64,000 nucleotides of DNA, from contig JBBDJI010000012.1 in assembly GCA_040879965.1 (NCBI GenBank), forward strand, positions 1-64,000, given 5' to 3'. This DNA comes from Candidatus Babeliales bacterium (GTDB lineage Bacteria > Babelota > Babeliae > Babelales > JACPOV01). This document shows positions 36,349-43,920 of the stretch, piece after piece. Position 1 is the stretch's first letter. Each line of letters starts with the position of its first letter. A program made the translations under genes and the position numbers. A model generated the notes under the pieces. The model was not told where the DNA came from and ran no database searches. It worked only from the letters and a program-made list of their open reading frames with translations.

Positions 36349-36471
36349 TTAATGAGAATGATGATGAAGATGAGAAAGGAAATGAGAAAAAATAAGAGTA
36401 GATACTTTAGATTGTATCAGATTAAATTTTTGACTAAGGATACTGAAAAAATTCATTTGGATAGGTATCAT
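36349..36471 (-). CDS. Putative histidine-rich leader peptide of the amino-acid ABC transporter
   Basis: Forty codons, ATG at 36469-36471, TAA at 36349-36351. The binding site AAAGGAG (36478-36484) is the best in the region, and a consensus promoter lies just upstream (36520-36549). The peptide begins MIPIQMNFFSILSQKF and ends SHFLSHLHHHSH: six His among the last eleven residues, five of them in the last seven codons before... the stop region, all CAT codons. This is the layout of leader peptides such as HisL, in which scarcity of charged tRNA-His stalls the ribosome near the end. It is followed by alternative hairpins and then a polar amino-acid importer operon, which is what one expects of histidine-responsive control. 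Alternatives: a small metal-binding His-rich peptide, or chance, since the complementary strand is an ATGA-like repeat. Confidence 0.55.
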   Translation of the reverse strand: MIPIQMNFFSILSQKFNLIQSKVSTLIFSHFLSHLHHHSH

Positions 36472-36519
36472 ATTTAACTCCTTTAGATACAACTACCATA
36501 AATAGTAATATTATATATT

Positions 36520-36549
36520 AGTATACCCATTAATAATCCTAATTGTCAA
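36520..36549 (-). promoter_or_regulatory. Consensus sigma70 promoter for leader peptide and ABC transporter operon
   Basis: On the minus strand: TTGACA (36544-36549, perfect), an 18-bp spacer and TATACT (36520-36525). Transcription would start near 36513, about 40 nt before the leader ATG and 330 nt before the binding-protein gene. Confidence 0.8.
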
Positions 36550-36610
36550 CTCATGCTTTCTTAATAAGAAATATTTTTCAGGGCAATATTCACTTATAGT
36601 TCCAAACAAC

Positions 36611-37342
36611 TTACCAACCACCTACTTGTTCATATAATGCTTTGGTAAAACCTACAAATAATGGTTTCCAATATTTTTTTTGTTTTCTTTGTTGCACCCA
36701 TGCAGGGTTATACCAATTTTCATTATAGAGTTTAGATCTATTTTCTAAATAATCTTTCGCTTGAGGCGTAAACTTTATTTGAAATGTATTAACTTTATGA
36801 AAAATGATCGCTTTTTCTTGATATTCATTTTCAAGATCTCGACCAATATAATCTAACTTGGTATCTGGCAATCCAATTTTATTATCAGCCACTTTAATAA
36901 AGTTCCCAGCATCAGGGTCAATCCATTGTAATTTTTTTGCTAATCGCATGAACTCTTTAAGTTCTTTTAAAGTTATATTTTTTTTACTATCAGCTAAAAA
37001 CTCTGAAACAATATAATGTTTCCCATTTGGTGCTTGATAACTATATTGCTTTGGCACTACTAACCTTTTACAGTTTAATTCATTAATAGCAGCAGAAAAT
37101 CGTTGTCCGCCTTTAATTCTTGGATAATCTTCATTTGATGCTTTTATGATCCAATCAGAAAGCCAATTGAAATGATTCACTGATTGTTTTACTTTGTTGA
37201 GCTCATAGATATGCTCATCAAGAATATTTTTTATTTCTTGTGGTAATGATGCATTACAATCATATTGTTTGAGCGAATTTTGCCATGGCCAACTATACAT
37301 ATTTAAAAAACTTAACAAACATAAAGAAAAATAATACTTCAC
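36611..37342 (-). CDS. Secreted protein, unknown (weak kinase-like motif)
   Basis: 243 residues with a signal peptide (MKYYFSLCLLSFLNMYS). The region SEFLADSKKNITLKELKEFM followed by LQWIDPDAGNFIKVADNKIG and LPDTKLDY has the spacing of a protein-kinase-like catalytic loop (D-x4-N) followed by a D-T metal-binding position. That is only a faint resemblance, and an ATP-binding Lys is not identifiable. The C-terminus is basic and Trp-rich. No family can be named. Separated by about 20 bp from the DUF4234-like gene upstream on the same strand. Confidence 0.75.
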   Translation of the reverse strand: MKYYFSLCLLSFLNMYSWPWQNSLKQYDCNASLPQEIKNILDEHIYELNKVKQSVNHFNWLSDWIIKASNEDYPRIKGGQRFSAAINELNCKRLVVPKQYSYQAPNGKHYIVSEFLADSKKNITLKELKEFMRLAKKLQWIDPDAGNFIKVADNKIGLPDTKLDYIGRDLENEYQEKAIIFHKVNTFQIKFTPQAKDYLENRSKLYNENWYNPAWVQQRKQKKYWKPLFVGFTKALYEQVGGW

Positions 37343-37365
37343 AAAAGTCCTTTATACCGTTCTAG

Positions 37366-37674
37366 TTAAACCAAAATAGCTTTTTTATTGATTTGATCTT
37401 GATAAATTATCTCGCCTATCGGCCAAAGTAAAGTAATTAATAAAAAGTATGCTGCTATTTGTGTCTTATCTTTAAGTACATAAATAGCAAATGCTTCTGC
37501 AAATTTATACAAAAAATATAAGTTCACGAATGGAATAATCAATAACCATGCGGTAGGAATTTGGGCACCTAGCTTATTTAACTCAATTTTAGTAGCTACT
37601 AACCAATATATTGGATAGATACCAAGTGTTATGAGTATTAGTATAATCATTTGCCATAAGTTTCTGGATGTCAT
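37366..37674 (-). CDS. DUF4234-like small membrane protein
   Basis: 102 residues with about three membrane helices. The start, MIILILITLGIYPIYWLVAT, contains the I-T-L-G-I-Y-x-x-Y-W motif of DUF4234 proteins, followed by KIELNKLG and a Pro-flanked second helix (AWLLIIPFVNLYFLYKF). AGGAG precedes the ATG. Function of the family is unknown. Probably cotranscribed with the downstream secreted-protein gene. Confidence 0.82.
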   Translation of the reverse strand: MTSRNLWQMIILILITLGIYPIYWLVATKIELNKLGAQIPTAWLLIIPFVNLYFLYKFAEAFAIYVLKDKTQIAAYFLLITLLWPIGEIIYQDQINKKAILV

Positions 37675-37834
37675 TATAAATCTCCTAAAAATATTAACTT
37701 ATTTATTCTTAATACTAATTTCTATTCAATATTATCAATAAAAATTAATAATTCAGCGTTTTTATATATTTAAGAAGTAAAAAAAATGTATTTAACTTGT
37801 TTTAAAATTAAGCTTTTTGTTATAATTTTTTATT

Positions 37835-38257
37835 ATGAGTTTATTTGTCAAAAATGGTATTATTATTCCTGATAATGAAATCGAAATAACTACTAGCCGA
37901 GCCGGTGGGCCTGGCGGGCAGCATGTTAATAAAACAAGCTCAAAAGTAACCTTACGTTGGAATGTTAAAGCAACTACCGCATTAACTGATGAACAAAAAA
38001 ATCGCGTACTTAATAACTTGCAATCACAATTAACTACCGAAGGTGACCTAATTATTCATAGCCGTACATCGCGCAGCCAACAACAAAATAAAAAAGATGC
38101 TCTCACTCGGCTTGCGCAAGAAATACGCAAAGCGTTATATATTCCTAAAAAGCGCAAAAAAACTCGTATACCAAAATCAGTACAAGAAGCACGACTAAAA
38201 GAAAAAACAAAAAAAAGTGAATTGAAGAAATTAAGAAGTAAAAAAGTTTTTGATTAA
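37835..38257 (+). CDS. arfB: Alternative ribosome-rescue factor / peptidyl-tRNA hydrolase ArfB
   Basis: 140 residues. The release-factor-type domain has SRAGGPGGQHVNKTSSKV near residue 22, with the catalytic GGQ. The C-terminal tail is long and basic (KKRKKTRIPKSVQEARLKEK), which in ArfB (YaeJ) enters the empty mRNA channel of stalled ribosomes. It lacks the stop-codon recognition domains of RF1/RF2, so it is a rescue factor rather than a release factor. No tmRNA is seen in this window. The binding site is weak. Ends at a bidirectional terminator. Confidence 0.93.
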   Translation: MSLFVKNGIIIPDNEIEITTSRAGGPGGQHVNKTSSKVTLRWNVKATTALTDEQKNRVLNNLQSQLTTEGDLIIHSRTSRSQQQNKKDALTRLAQEIRKALYIPKKRKKTRIPKSVQEARLKEKTKKSELKKLRSKKVFD

Positions 38258-38338
38258 ATATTTTTTGATCATATCTTTATGAATGTGTGATCTTATATCG
38301 ATAATTTTCAAAATTATAATTCTTTGAATCCATTTGCA

Positions 38339-38368
38339 TTAAATGCCACCTTTAGTAATGGCATTTAA
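38339..38368. terminator. Bidirectional terminator between arfB and a secreted-protein gene
   Basis: Perfect 10-bp arms TTAAATGCCA/TGGCATTTAA (38339-38348 and 38359-38368) with a 10-nt loop, followed on the plus strand by ATGAATTATTTTT. It lies between convergent genes. Confidence 0.65.
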
Positions 38369-38404
38369 TGAATTATTTTTAAACTAAAAAAAATTTTTAA
38401 ATAT

Positions 38405-38914
38405 TTATTTCATTTCAGAAAGTTGCTTACGACATTCGCCTAATACTTCTTGTCGCTTTTTTTTGCATTCTTCAGAAGAAAAAACCAATGAGTCTGAAGA
38501 TCCAAGAAATTGACCAGTTGTTTGTTTTTTCTGAACCCAATCTACTTGTTGAGAAAATATTTTTCTTATTTCTTCTTTTTTCAATTTTTGATTCATTTCA
38601 TTCAATTTTGGATTCTCACAACCTCTAATCATTATCTTATCCATTGCAGCAGTAACAGATAAAGCATCACATGCGGCATCCTGTGTTACTCGAATTTTGA
38701 ATCTTACAAGCCATTTAAATGCTGTTTTCAATTTATTTGCTTCCAATGCATCTTCCATCATGAATACCATTGGCTCAGGGTTTCCACTTTTAGCTGCATT
38801 AACTATAGGCTTATTTGATTCTGACTTTAAAAATACTGGATCATTTTCCATTGATTGCAAAGAAGAAAAAATACAAAATAATCCTAATAGATTTAGAAAA
38901 CTATTTTTATTCAT
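38405..38914 (-). CDS. Secreted protein, unknown
   Basis: 169 residues. AAGGGACAAGC precedes the ATG. Signal peptide (NSFLNLLGLFCIFSSLQS, then M-E-N). The mature part is helical and charged, with a few Cys (CDALSVTAAMDKIMIRGCEN, EECKKKRQEVLGECRKQL). No family recognised, no enzymatic motif. Stands alone. Confidence 0.78.
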   Translation of the reverse strand: MNKNSFLNLLGLFCIFSSLQSMENDPVFLKSESNKPIVNAAKSGNPEPMVFMMEDALEANKLKTAFKWLVRFKIRVTQDAACDALSVTAAMDKIMIRGCENPKLNEMNQKLKKEEIRKIFSQQVDWVQKKQTTGQFLGSSDSLVFSSEECKKKRQEVLGECRKQLSEMK

Positions 38915-39084
38915 GCTTGTCCCTTGTTGGTAATAAATTAATTTTTAACTATTGTATCTTTTTATTAAACTTTACACAAATTATTCTGGAAAATAGAAAA
39001 GCTCTTCGTTTTGATTAAATTTTTTTGCTACAAGCAATGAGTACTTTTTAAATTTCTTTGCCATTACAATGGCTTTTAAGAATT

Positions 39085-39612
39085 TTAGTTTTGAAGATCA
39101 AATGCTTTAATAATTTCATCAGCATGATTATTGACATCAATATTACGTAAAATAGTAATAACTTTCCCTTTATCAATAAGCACCGTAATGCGCTTGGTAT
39201 AAAGAGTAGAATATACGCCATATACCTTAATTACTGCGCATGTCGGATCACTGAGTAATGTAAATGGCAAATGATGTTTTTCTTTAAATGCAGCGTGGCT
39301 TTTAACTGATTCATGGTTAATGCCAAACAACTGAATATTATTTTTTTGTAATAATCTATAACCTTGCGAAAGACTACATACTTGCTTAGTACAATAATAA
39401 GAGTTATCCAGTGGATAAAAAAATAAAACAACTTTTTGATTATTAAAATCTGACAGCGTATAAGTTTTACCATCATCTCCCGTTAAAGTAAATGCTGGCG
39501 CAGGATCTCCCGGTCTAAGTTTTGATTTTTTTGACCGAGCAGAAAGATGAACAGTTGCTACACACAAAAAAGCTATTGTAAGCAACATAAGAGAATTTTT
39601 TAAGTAAATCAT
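39085..39612 (-). CDS. Exported peroxiredoxin (AhpC/TSA, BCP-like)
   Basis: 175 residues from the ATG at 39610-39612, behind AAAGGATTTTCT; a longer frame from 39642 has no site. Signal peptide (LMLLTIAFLCVATVHLSA). Thioredoxin-fold peroxidase: GDPAPAFTLTGDDGKTYTLS, VVLFFYPLDNSYYCTKQVCS with two Cys five residues apart at the position of the peroxidatic T/S-P-x-C loop (here S-Y-Y-C), FTLLSDPTCAVIKVYGV, and RITVLIDKGK. Reduces hydrogen peroxide or organic peroxides, probably in the periplasm. The usual active-site Pro and Thr before the Cys are replaced by Tyr-Tyr, which is odd. A decayed second copy of the active-site region lies at 46212-46269. Confidence 0.9.
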   Translation of the reverse strand: MIYLKNSLMLLTIAFLCVATVHLSARSKKSKLRPGDPAPAFTLTGDDGKTYTLSDFNNQKVVLFFYPLDNSYYCTKQVCSLSQGYRLLQKNNIQLFGINHESVKSHAAFKEKHHLPFTLLSDPTCAVIKVYGVYSTLYTKRITVLIDKGKVITILRNIDVNNHADEIIKAFDLQN

Positions 39613-40244
39613 AGAAAATCCTTTATTTTCATCATAAATCAAATACCATTATGTCCATTTAGCAGATTACTTAAAATCAGCTAAAATCATATATCTTATA
39701 CTTTGATTATCCGCATGTGCGTAATTGAAAGAAAGATACCATTTTTATAGTAGTAATACATACTAAAGGACATAAAGAGATATTGGAATTAAGTGAGAAG
39801 GCAGGTTGCCAGTCAATATAAAGACCAACTTCATTTAATTACAGTTTAGCAACTTTTTTATAAAAGTCAAGCCTGCAATGTAGGTCTAAAAAGCGTAGAA
39901 AGCTCAACACAACTTGTTTTTCACAATTATTTAATTTTTAATCAAACATCTTCTAGTCAATTGAACTAATTTTTGTCCATTTTTGATTTCATTTGCTTGC
40001 TCATTATTGCAAACGCCAACAAACGATATTTCGCGGATTTTAATTTTGCAACCAAGTTTGCAATAGCTCTCTTTTAAATTGTTCAGCTTGTCCACAGCTC
40101 CATGTATACAAAACAGGAAACCCCCAAACAATTTAAATTTTTGATCTAGACATATATTCAAAAAAAAGAGACTTCCTAAGAAAACCCTTGCAATCGCAAG
40201 TAACAATATATTTCACTTATTGCATAAAATTATAGGTAAATAGT
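39613..40244. other. 632-bp intergenic stretch with one doubtful ORF
   Basis: The stretch holds a minus-strand frame at 39931-40206 (91 codons, TTG start) ending NEQANEIKNGQKLVQLTRRCL and with a hydrophobic start. It has no binding site and no recognised family, and may be a remnant. Upstream of the peroxiredoxin gene, 39640-39700, a short stretch resembles 46365-46400. Nothing else recognised. Confidence 0.3.
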
Positions 40245-41270
40245 ATGCAATTAAATTGTTATATGCTTATGTTGACTGCCCTCTTTTTTAAATTCCTTTA
40301 TGGAGTACAATCAAATAATCTATTAGAACAGCCAGCATTACGCAATATCAGACAGGTAACTTTTCCTTCTATGGGCTTTGAAAAAGCAGGAGAATCTTAT
40401 TTTTCTCCAGATGGAAAAATATTACTATTTCAGGCTGTTCCCAAAGGTAAAACTGGATATCAAATTTATAGTATTGATATTAATAAGAAAAAACCTCGTT
40501 TAATAAGCACTGGCAAAGGAGCATGCACTTGTGCTTTTTTTAGACCGGATGGTAAAAAAATAATATTTGCATCTAATCATGAAGCACCTGATGATTTTGA
40601 GAATGAACAAAAAATTTCTGGGTATCAAAGAGAGGGAAAAAAGTATCTTTGGGAATTTACCCCTTATATGAATATTTATGAGGCGAACCCGGATAGTTCA
40701 GATTTAAAAGCGCTCACCTATGGCCCTGCATATAAAGCAGAATGTGCTTATTCGAGAGATGGTTCACATATAGTATTTGCAAGCAATATTTCAGGAAATA
40801 TGAATCTTTATATCATGCGATCAGATGGTTCTAATATACACCAAGTTACTTTTACTGATACCGGCTATAATGGTGGTCCATTCTTTTCACCTGATAATAG
40901 TAAAATTTTATTTCGGGCTGATTATGAAAAAAAACATTACTTACAAATCTATTCTATAGATTACAAAAACGGTAACATCGAGCAATTAACTAATAATGGT
41001 GCAATTAATTGGGCGCCTTTTTGGCATCCTAATGGAAAAGTTATTGTTTTTACTACTTCTTTGCATGGTCATCACCAATACGAACTTTATTTACTAAATA
41101 TTGAAACCAATAGTACACATCGTTTAACTTATAATGCAAGTTTTGATGGATTGGCAAGCTTTAATAAAGAAGGCACACAAATAACATGGACTTCAAAAAG
41201 AGGATCCGATCAGACGTGCCAGATTTTTATAGCTGACTTTGAAATGCCAGAAAAATTATGTATTTCATAA
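40245..41270 (+). CDS. Secreted TolB-like beta-propeller protein
   Basis: 341 residues. Signal peptide (MLMLTALFFKFLYGVQS). At least five PD40/WD40-like blades of the TolB kind: ESYFSPDGKILLFQA, CAFFRPDGKKIIFAS, CAYSRDGSHIVFAS, GGPFFSPDNSKILFRA and PFWHPNGKVIVFTTS, each followed by an I-Y-S-I-D or L-Y-I-M strand. The N-terminal TolB domain is absent, so it is not TolB itself but related to the periplasmic 'Tol-like' propellers. Probably a binding scaffold at the envelope. The following gene starts 17 bp downstream. Confidence 0.85.
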   Translation: MQLNCYMLMLTALFFKFLYGVQSNNLLEQPALRNIRQVTFPSMGFEKAGESYFSPDGKILLFQAVPKGKTGYQIYSIDINKKKPRLISTGKGACTCAFFRPDGKKIIFASNHEAPDDFENEQKISGYQREGKKYLWEFTPYMNIYEANPDSSDLKALTYGPAYKAECAYSRDGSHIVFASNISGNMNLYIMRSDGSNIHQVTFTDTGYNGGPFFSPDNSKILFRADYEKKHYLQIYSIDYKNGNIEQLTNNGAINWAPFWHPNGKVIVFTTSLHGHHQYELYLLNIETNSTHRLTYNASFDGLASFNKEGTQITWTSKRGSDQTCQIFIADFEMPEKLCIS

Positions 41271-41287
41271 ATAAATACGAAAAATAT

Positions 41288-42679
41288 ATGAAAAAATTAT
41301 TTTTAATTGTTCTTTTTATCACCCAAATATACGCAGGTCCTAATCAAACTGATACCGTAACATCCGTATTAGTGAATACAGTACTCCCTTTTAAAATAAC
41401 TATTGAATTGACTGATTTTCAGATACCGGATGGTATACAATCAATGGCAGTGGGACAAGATGGATATAACTATCTTTTTATAACCGGCCGCACCAATGGT
41501 TTGCATGGCTTTGCTAATAGTGATGATTTTCCTCCCTCAAAACAAAACACAACCGTTTTTGTGGTAAATACCAATACAAGAACAGTATTCTGCCGTTCAC
41601 TGTTCGATCGATCAGGATTATCGCAACATCAAATCGACTTACTTTCTGTAGTAAGCGCGCAATCATATCAATCAGGCAATACCTTATACATCACGGGTGG
41701 TTATGGAATAGATACCCAATCAGGTATGTTCTCCACTAAAGATACGTTAACCGCAATTAATATCCCAGGTCTTATCAATTGGGTAACACAACCTAATTGT
41801 TGTTCTTGTGCATCAGCTTATATTCGCCAAATTTCTAATCCAGTTTTTCAGGTAACCGGAGGCGAAATGGTTCAATATGGCCAATGCCCAACATTGCTCA
41901 TATTTGGCCAAAATTTTATAGGAAATTATGATACATCAGCTAATGGCATTTATACCAAACAAGTACGAAGATTTAATATTATTGATGATGGTAATCATTT
42001 AAATGTAGAAGTATTAAACCCTTCTGCTCCTGAAGAATCTTTTCGGCGTAGAGATCTTAATATTATTCCCATCATAAAAACTAATTCAGGAAAAAAAATT
42101 CCTGCATATGTAGCTCTTTCTGGAGTATTTACCTTAGATACAGGAATCTGGACAGTTCCGGTTGAAATCACTGCGGGTGGAAATTCTATTATGTCTGAAC
42201 CAAATTTTGCAAGCACCTTCAAACAAGCCATGAATAATTACAATTCAGCACATATTGAGCTGCTTACAGGCAATGGCGATATGTATTCAATTTTATTTGG
42301 AGGTCTTACTTTTGGATTTTTTGAAGATAATCAATTTAAAACTGATACTAGTATTCCATTCACTAATCAAATAACTGCAATAAAACGAAGCCCTATTGGA
42401 GAATATCAACAAATTTTGTTGCCAATAGAATTTCCCACTATTTTATCAACCGAATCAAATCCAGGAAACACACTTCGTTTTGGAGCTGGTGCTCGCTTTA
42501 TTATTGAACCTAACATTCCTGTTTTTTCTAATCGTGTTTTGGATTTGAAATCCATTAAAACCACCACCATTATTGGATATATTGTTGGAGGAATTCAAAG
42601 TACAGTGCCCAATACGAGTACAATTACAGATTCAGCAGCATCACCTTATATTTTTAAAGTGACACTCACACCCCCATAA
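41288..42679 (+). CDS. Large secreted beta-rich protein, unknown
   Basis: 463 residues from the ATG at 41288 (MKKLFLIVLFITQIYAGPN), which gives a clean signal peptide; an in-frame ATG at 41258 lies inside the preceding gene. The mature protein is beta-rich, with repeated patterns such as YNYLFITGRTNGLHGF, NTLYITGGYGID and SILFGGLTFGF that recall kelch- or propeller-like blades, plus a CCSCAS cluster near residue 170. No family assigned. Same direction as the TolB-like gene and probably cotranscribed. Likely exported to the surface or the host. Confidence 0.8.
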   Translation: MKKLFLIVLFITQIYAGPNQTDTVTSVLVNTVLPFKITIELTDFQIPDGIQSMAVGQDGYNYLFITGRTNGLHGFANSDDFPPSKQNTTVFVVNTNTRTVFCRSLFDRSGLSQHQIDLLSVVSAQSYQSGNTLYITGGYGIDTQSGMFSTKDTLTAINIPGLINWVTQPNCCSCASAYIRQISNPVFQVTGGEMVQYGQCPTLLIFGQNFIGNYDTSANGIYTKQVRRFNIIDDGNHLNVEVLNPSAPEESFRRRDLNIIPIIKTNSGKKIPAYVALSGVFTLDTGIWTVPVEITAGGNSIMSEPNFASTFKQAMNNYNSAHIELLTGNGDMYSILFGGLTFGFFEDNQFKTDTSIPFTNQITAIKRSPIGEYQQILLPIEFPTILSTESNPGNTLRFGAGARFIIEPNIPVFSNRVLDLKSIKTTTIIGYIVGGIQSTVPNTSTITDSAASPYIFKVTLTPP

Positions 42680-42688
42680 TAAAATCAA

Positions 42689-43282
42689 TTAAAAATGATA
42701 CCCTAAACTACCCCCAAAAATTGCTCCACTTAGATTCGTTCTTTTAGGAGTTACGGTAGGTCCAAAAAAATTAGTTTTATGGGTCCATACAAAACTATAA
42801 TCAAAAAACAAATCTAATAAAAAATTATGAGGAAGATCGATATAGGTGCCAATTTTTCCTATACCACCAAAACCCCATAAAGTCTTTTTTGAAATCACAA
42901 ATGCTCGCTTACTTTTTTTCCTTATATACTCTGATTGCAAACCTAAACCAAGATAAAAATGAGCACGGCAAGCAATGGGCACAAAATATTTTATACCGAT
43001 TGCTAGAGGAAGTAATTGTACTGTAGTAGAATCACATATACTTAAAAGGCGTCCCTTTTGCTTAAAATAATCAATGCTGAAAAATGCATACCAATTTTTA
43101 TATTCGCGTAATTGAAATGTAAACTCGGGGCCATAAAGTGCGCTTCCTTTATAGCAATCCTTAAATCGAGAATCTGTGGGTAAAAAGTAGGAACCTTTAA
43201 ATTCTAGAATTTTATCTCTAGGAAAAAGAAAAAAAACAAAGAAAGCTCCTATCAAAGCAGGTATGATTTGAAATTTTGGCAT
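42689..43282 (-). CDS. Outer-membrane beta-barrel-like protein A
   Basis: 197 residues. Hydrophobic N-terminus (IIPALIGAFFVFFLFP) acting as a signal. The mature part alternates aromatic and polar residues (GSALYGPEFTFQLREYKNWY, AHFYLGLGLQSEY, LWGFGGIGKIGTYIDL) and ends G-S-L-G-Y-H-F, with the terminal Phe expected of a BAM substrate. The layout, and short motifs such as S-x-F-K-D-x-Y and F-x-x-x-x-x-K-G-R, are shared with the next gene upstream, so they are likely paralogues. An 8- to 10-strand barrel is plausible. Convergent with 41288-42679. Confidence 0.7.
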   Translation of the reverse strand: MPKFQIIPALIGAFFVFFLFPRDKILEFKGSYFLPTDSRFKDCYKGSALYGPEFTFQLREYKNWYAFFSIDYFKQKGRLLSICDSTTVQLLPLAIGIKYFVPIACRAHFYLGLGLQSEYIRKKSKRAFVISKKTLWGFGGIGKIGTYIDLPHNFLLDLFFDYSFVWTHKTNFFGPTVTPKRTNLSGAIFGGSLGYHF

Positions 43283-43324
43283 AATTTACTCACTTCTCAT
43301 AATTTTAAATAAAAAAATGATTAA

Positions 43325-43906
43325 TTAAATCGAAAAACTAATCCCTGCTCTTAAATCATATCCTCCAACCATTACTCTTTGGTAGTTGTGAGATTGTCGT
43401 GGAAAAAGATAACGAAATGCACTAGTTAGCCCAACACCATGACAAATTGTATAGCATAATCCAACTTCAGCCTCACCAATACCTTTATTGAATTTCACCT
43501 CACCAAGATAACTTTTTTCTTTAGTCCATATAATGCCACCACCAAGTGACGCATAAAGTTGCAGACCACAATCAAACTCTTTTCTTCTTCGTAGGTAGAG
43601 GGTAAATGGCATTTGCTGTACAATGGAGCCTAGTTGTAAAAAAGATGTTCGTCCTTTCCTGCGCCAATAACTGAACTTAACACCTAAGCCCCAACGTTCC
43701 CATGGATAATAACAACCATCGGCAGTGATGGCATTTATTATACCATGTCCATACACATCTTTAAATTTACTTTCATTCTTAAAAACGAATCCCGAAGAAA
43801 ATGCACCATCAAAGCATGAATCATACTTTTCAAATTTTTTACCAAAAAGTTGTATTGATTGCAGAAACATTAAAGTAAAAAAAGAAAAAAATAATTTTTT
43901 TTTCAT
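43325..43906 (-). CDS. Outer-membrane beta-barrel-like protein B
   Basis: 193 residues from the ATG at 43904-43906, behind GAGGCATCAA; the frame extends to 43930 inside the YVTN gene but that start is unsupported. Signal peptide (LFFSFFTLMFLQSIQLFG). Beta-rich mature part (FSSGFVFKNESKFKDVYGHG, WGLGVKFSYWRRKGRTSF, LYASLGGGIIWT), ending DLRAGISFSI. It resembles the neighbouring barrel protein in length and in the SKFKDVY and KGR motifs. It starts 14 bp after the YVTN gene stops, so the YVTN gene and both barrel genes could form one transcript. Confidence 0.7.
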   Translation of the reverse strand: MKKKLFFSFFTLMFLQSIQLFGKKFEKYDSCFDGAFSSGFVFKNESKFKDVYGHGIINAITADGCYYPWERWGLGVKFSYWRRKGRTSFLQLGSIVQQMPFTLYLRRRKEFDCGLQLYASLGGGIIWTKEKSYLGEVKFNKGIGEAEVGLCYTICHGVGLTSAFRYLFPRQSHNYQRVMVGGYDLRAGISFSI

Positions 43907-43920
43907 TTGATGCCTCACTT

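Noticed and set aside
36352-36390. ATGA-like microsatellite on the plus strand as the reason for the pattern
   Set aside because: The repeat is imperfect and the minus-strand reading has a promoter, strong binding site and open frame with biased His codons, so a coding explanation fits better. It is kept as an alternative in the feature entry.
39931-40206. 91-codon minus-strand ORF ending KLVQLTRRCLIKN
   Set aside because: TTG start, no binding site, no recognised family and no matching neighbours. It is mentioned only as a doubtful ORF in the intergenic entry.
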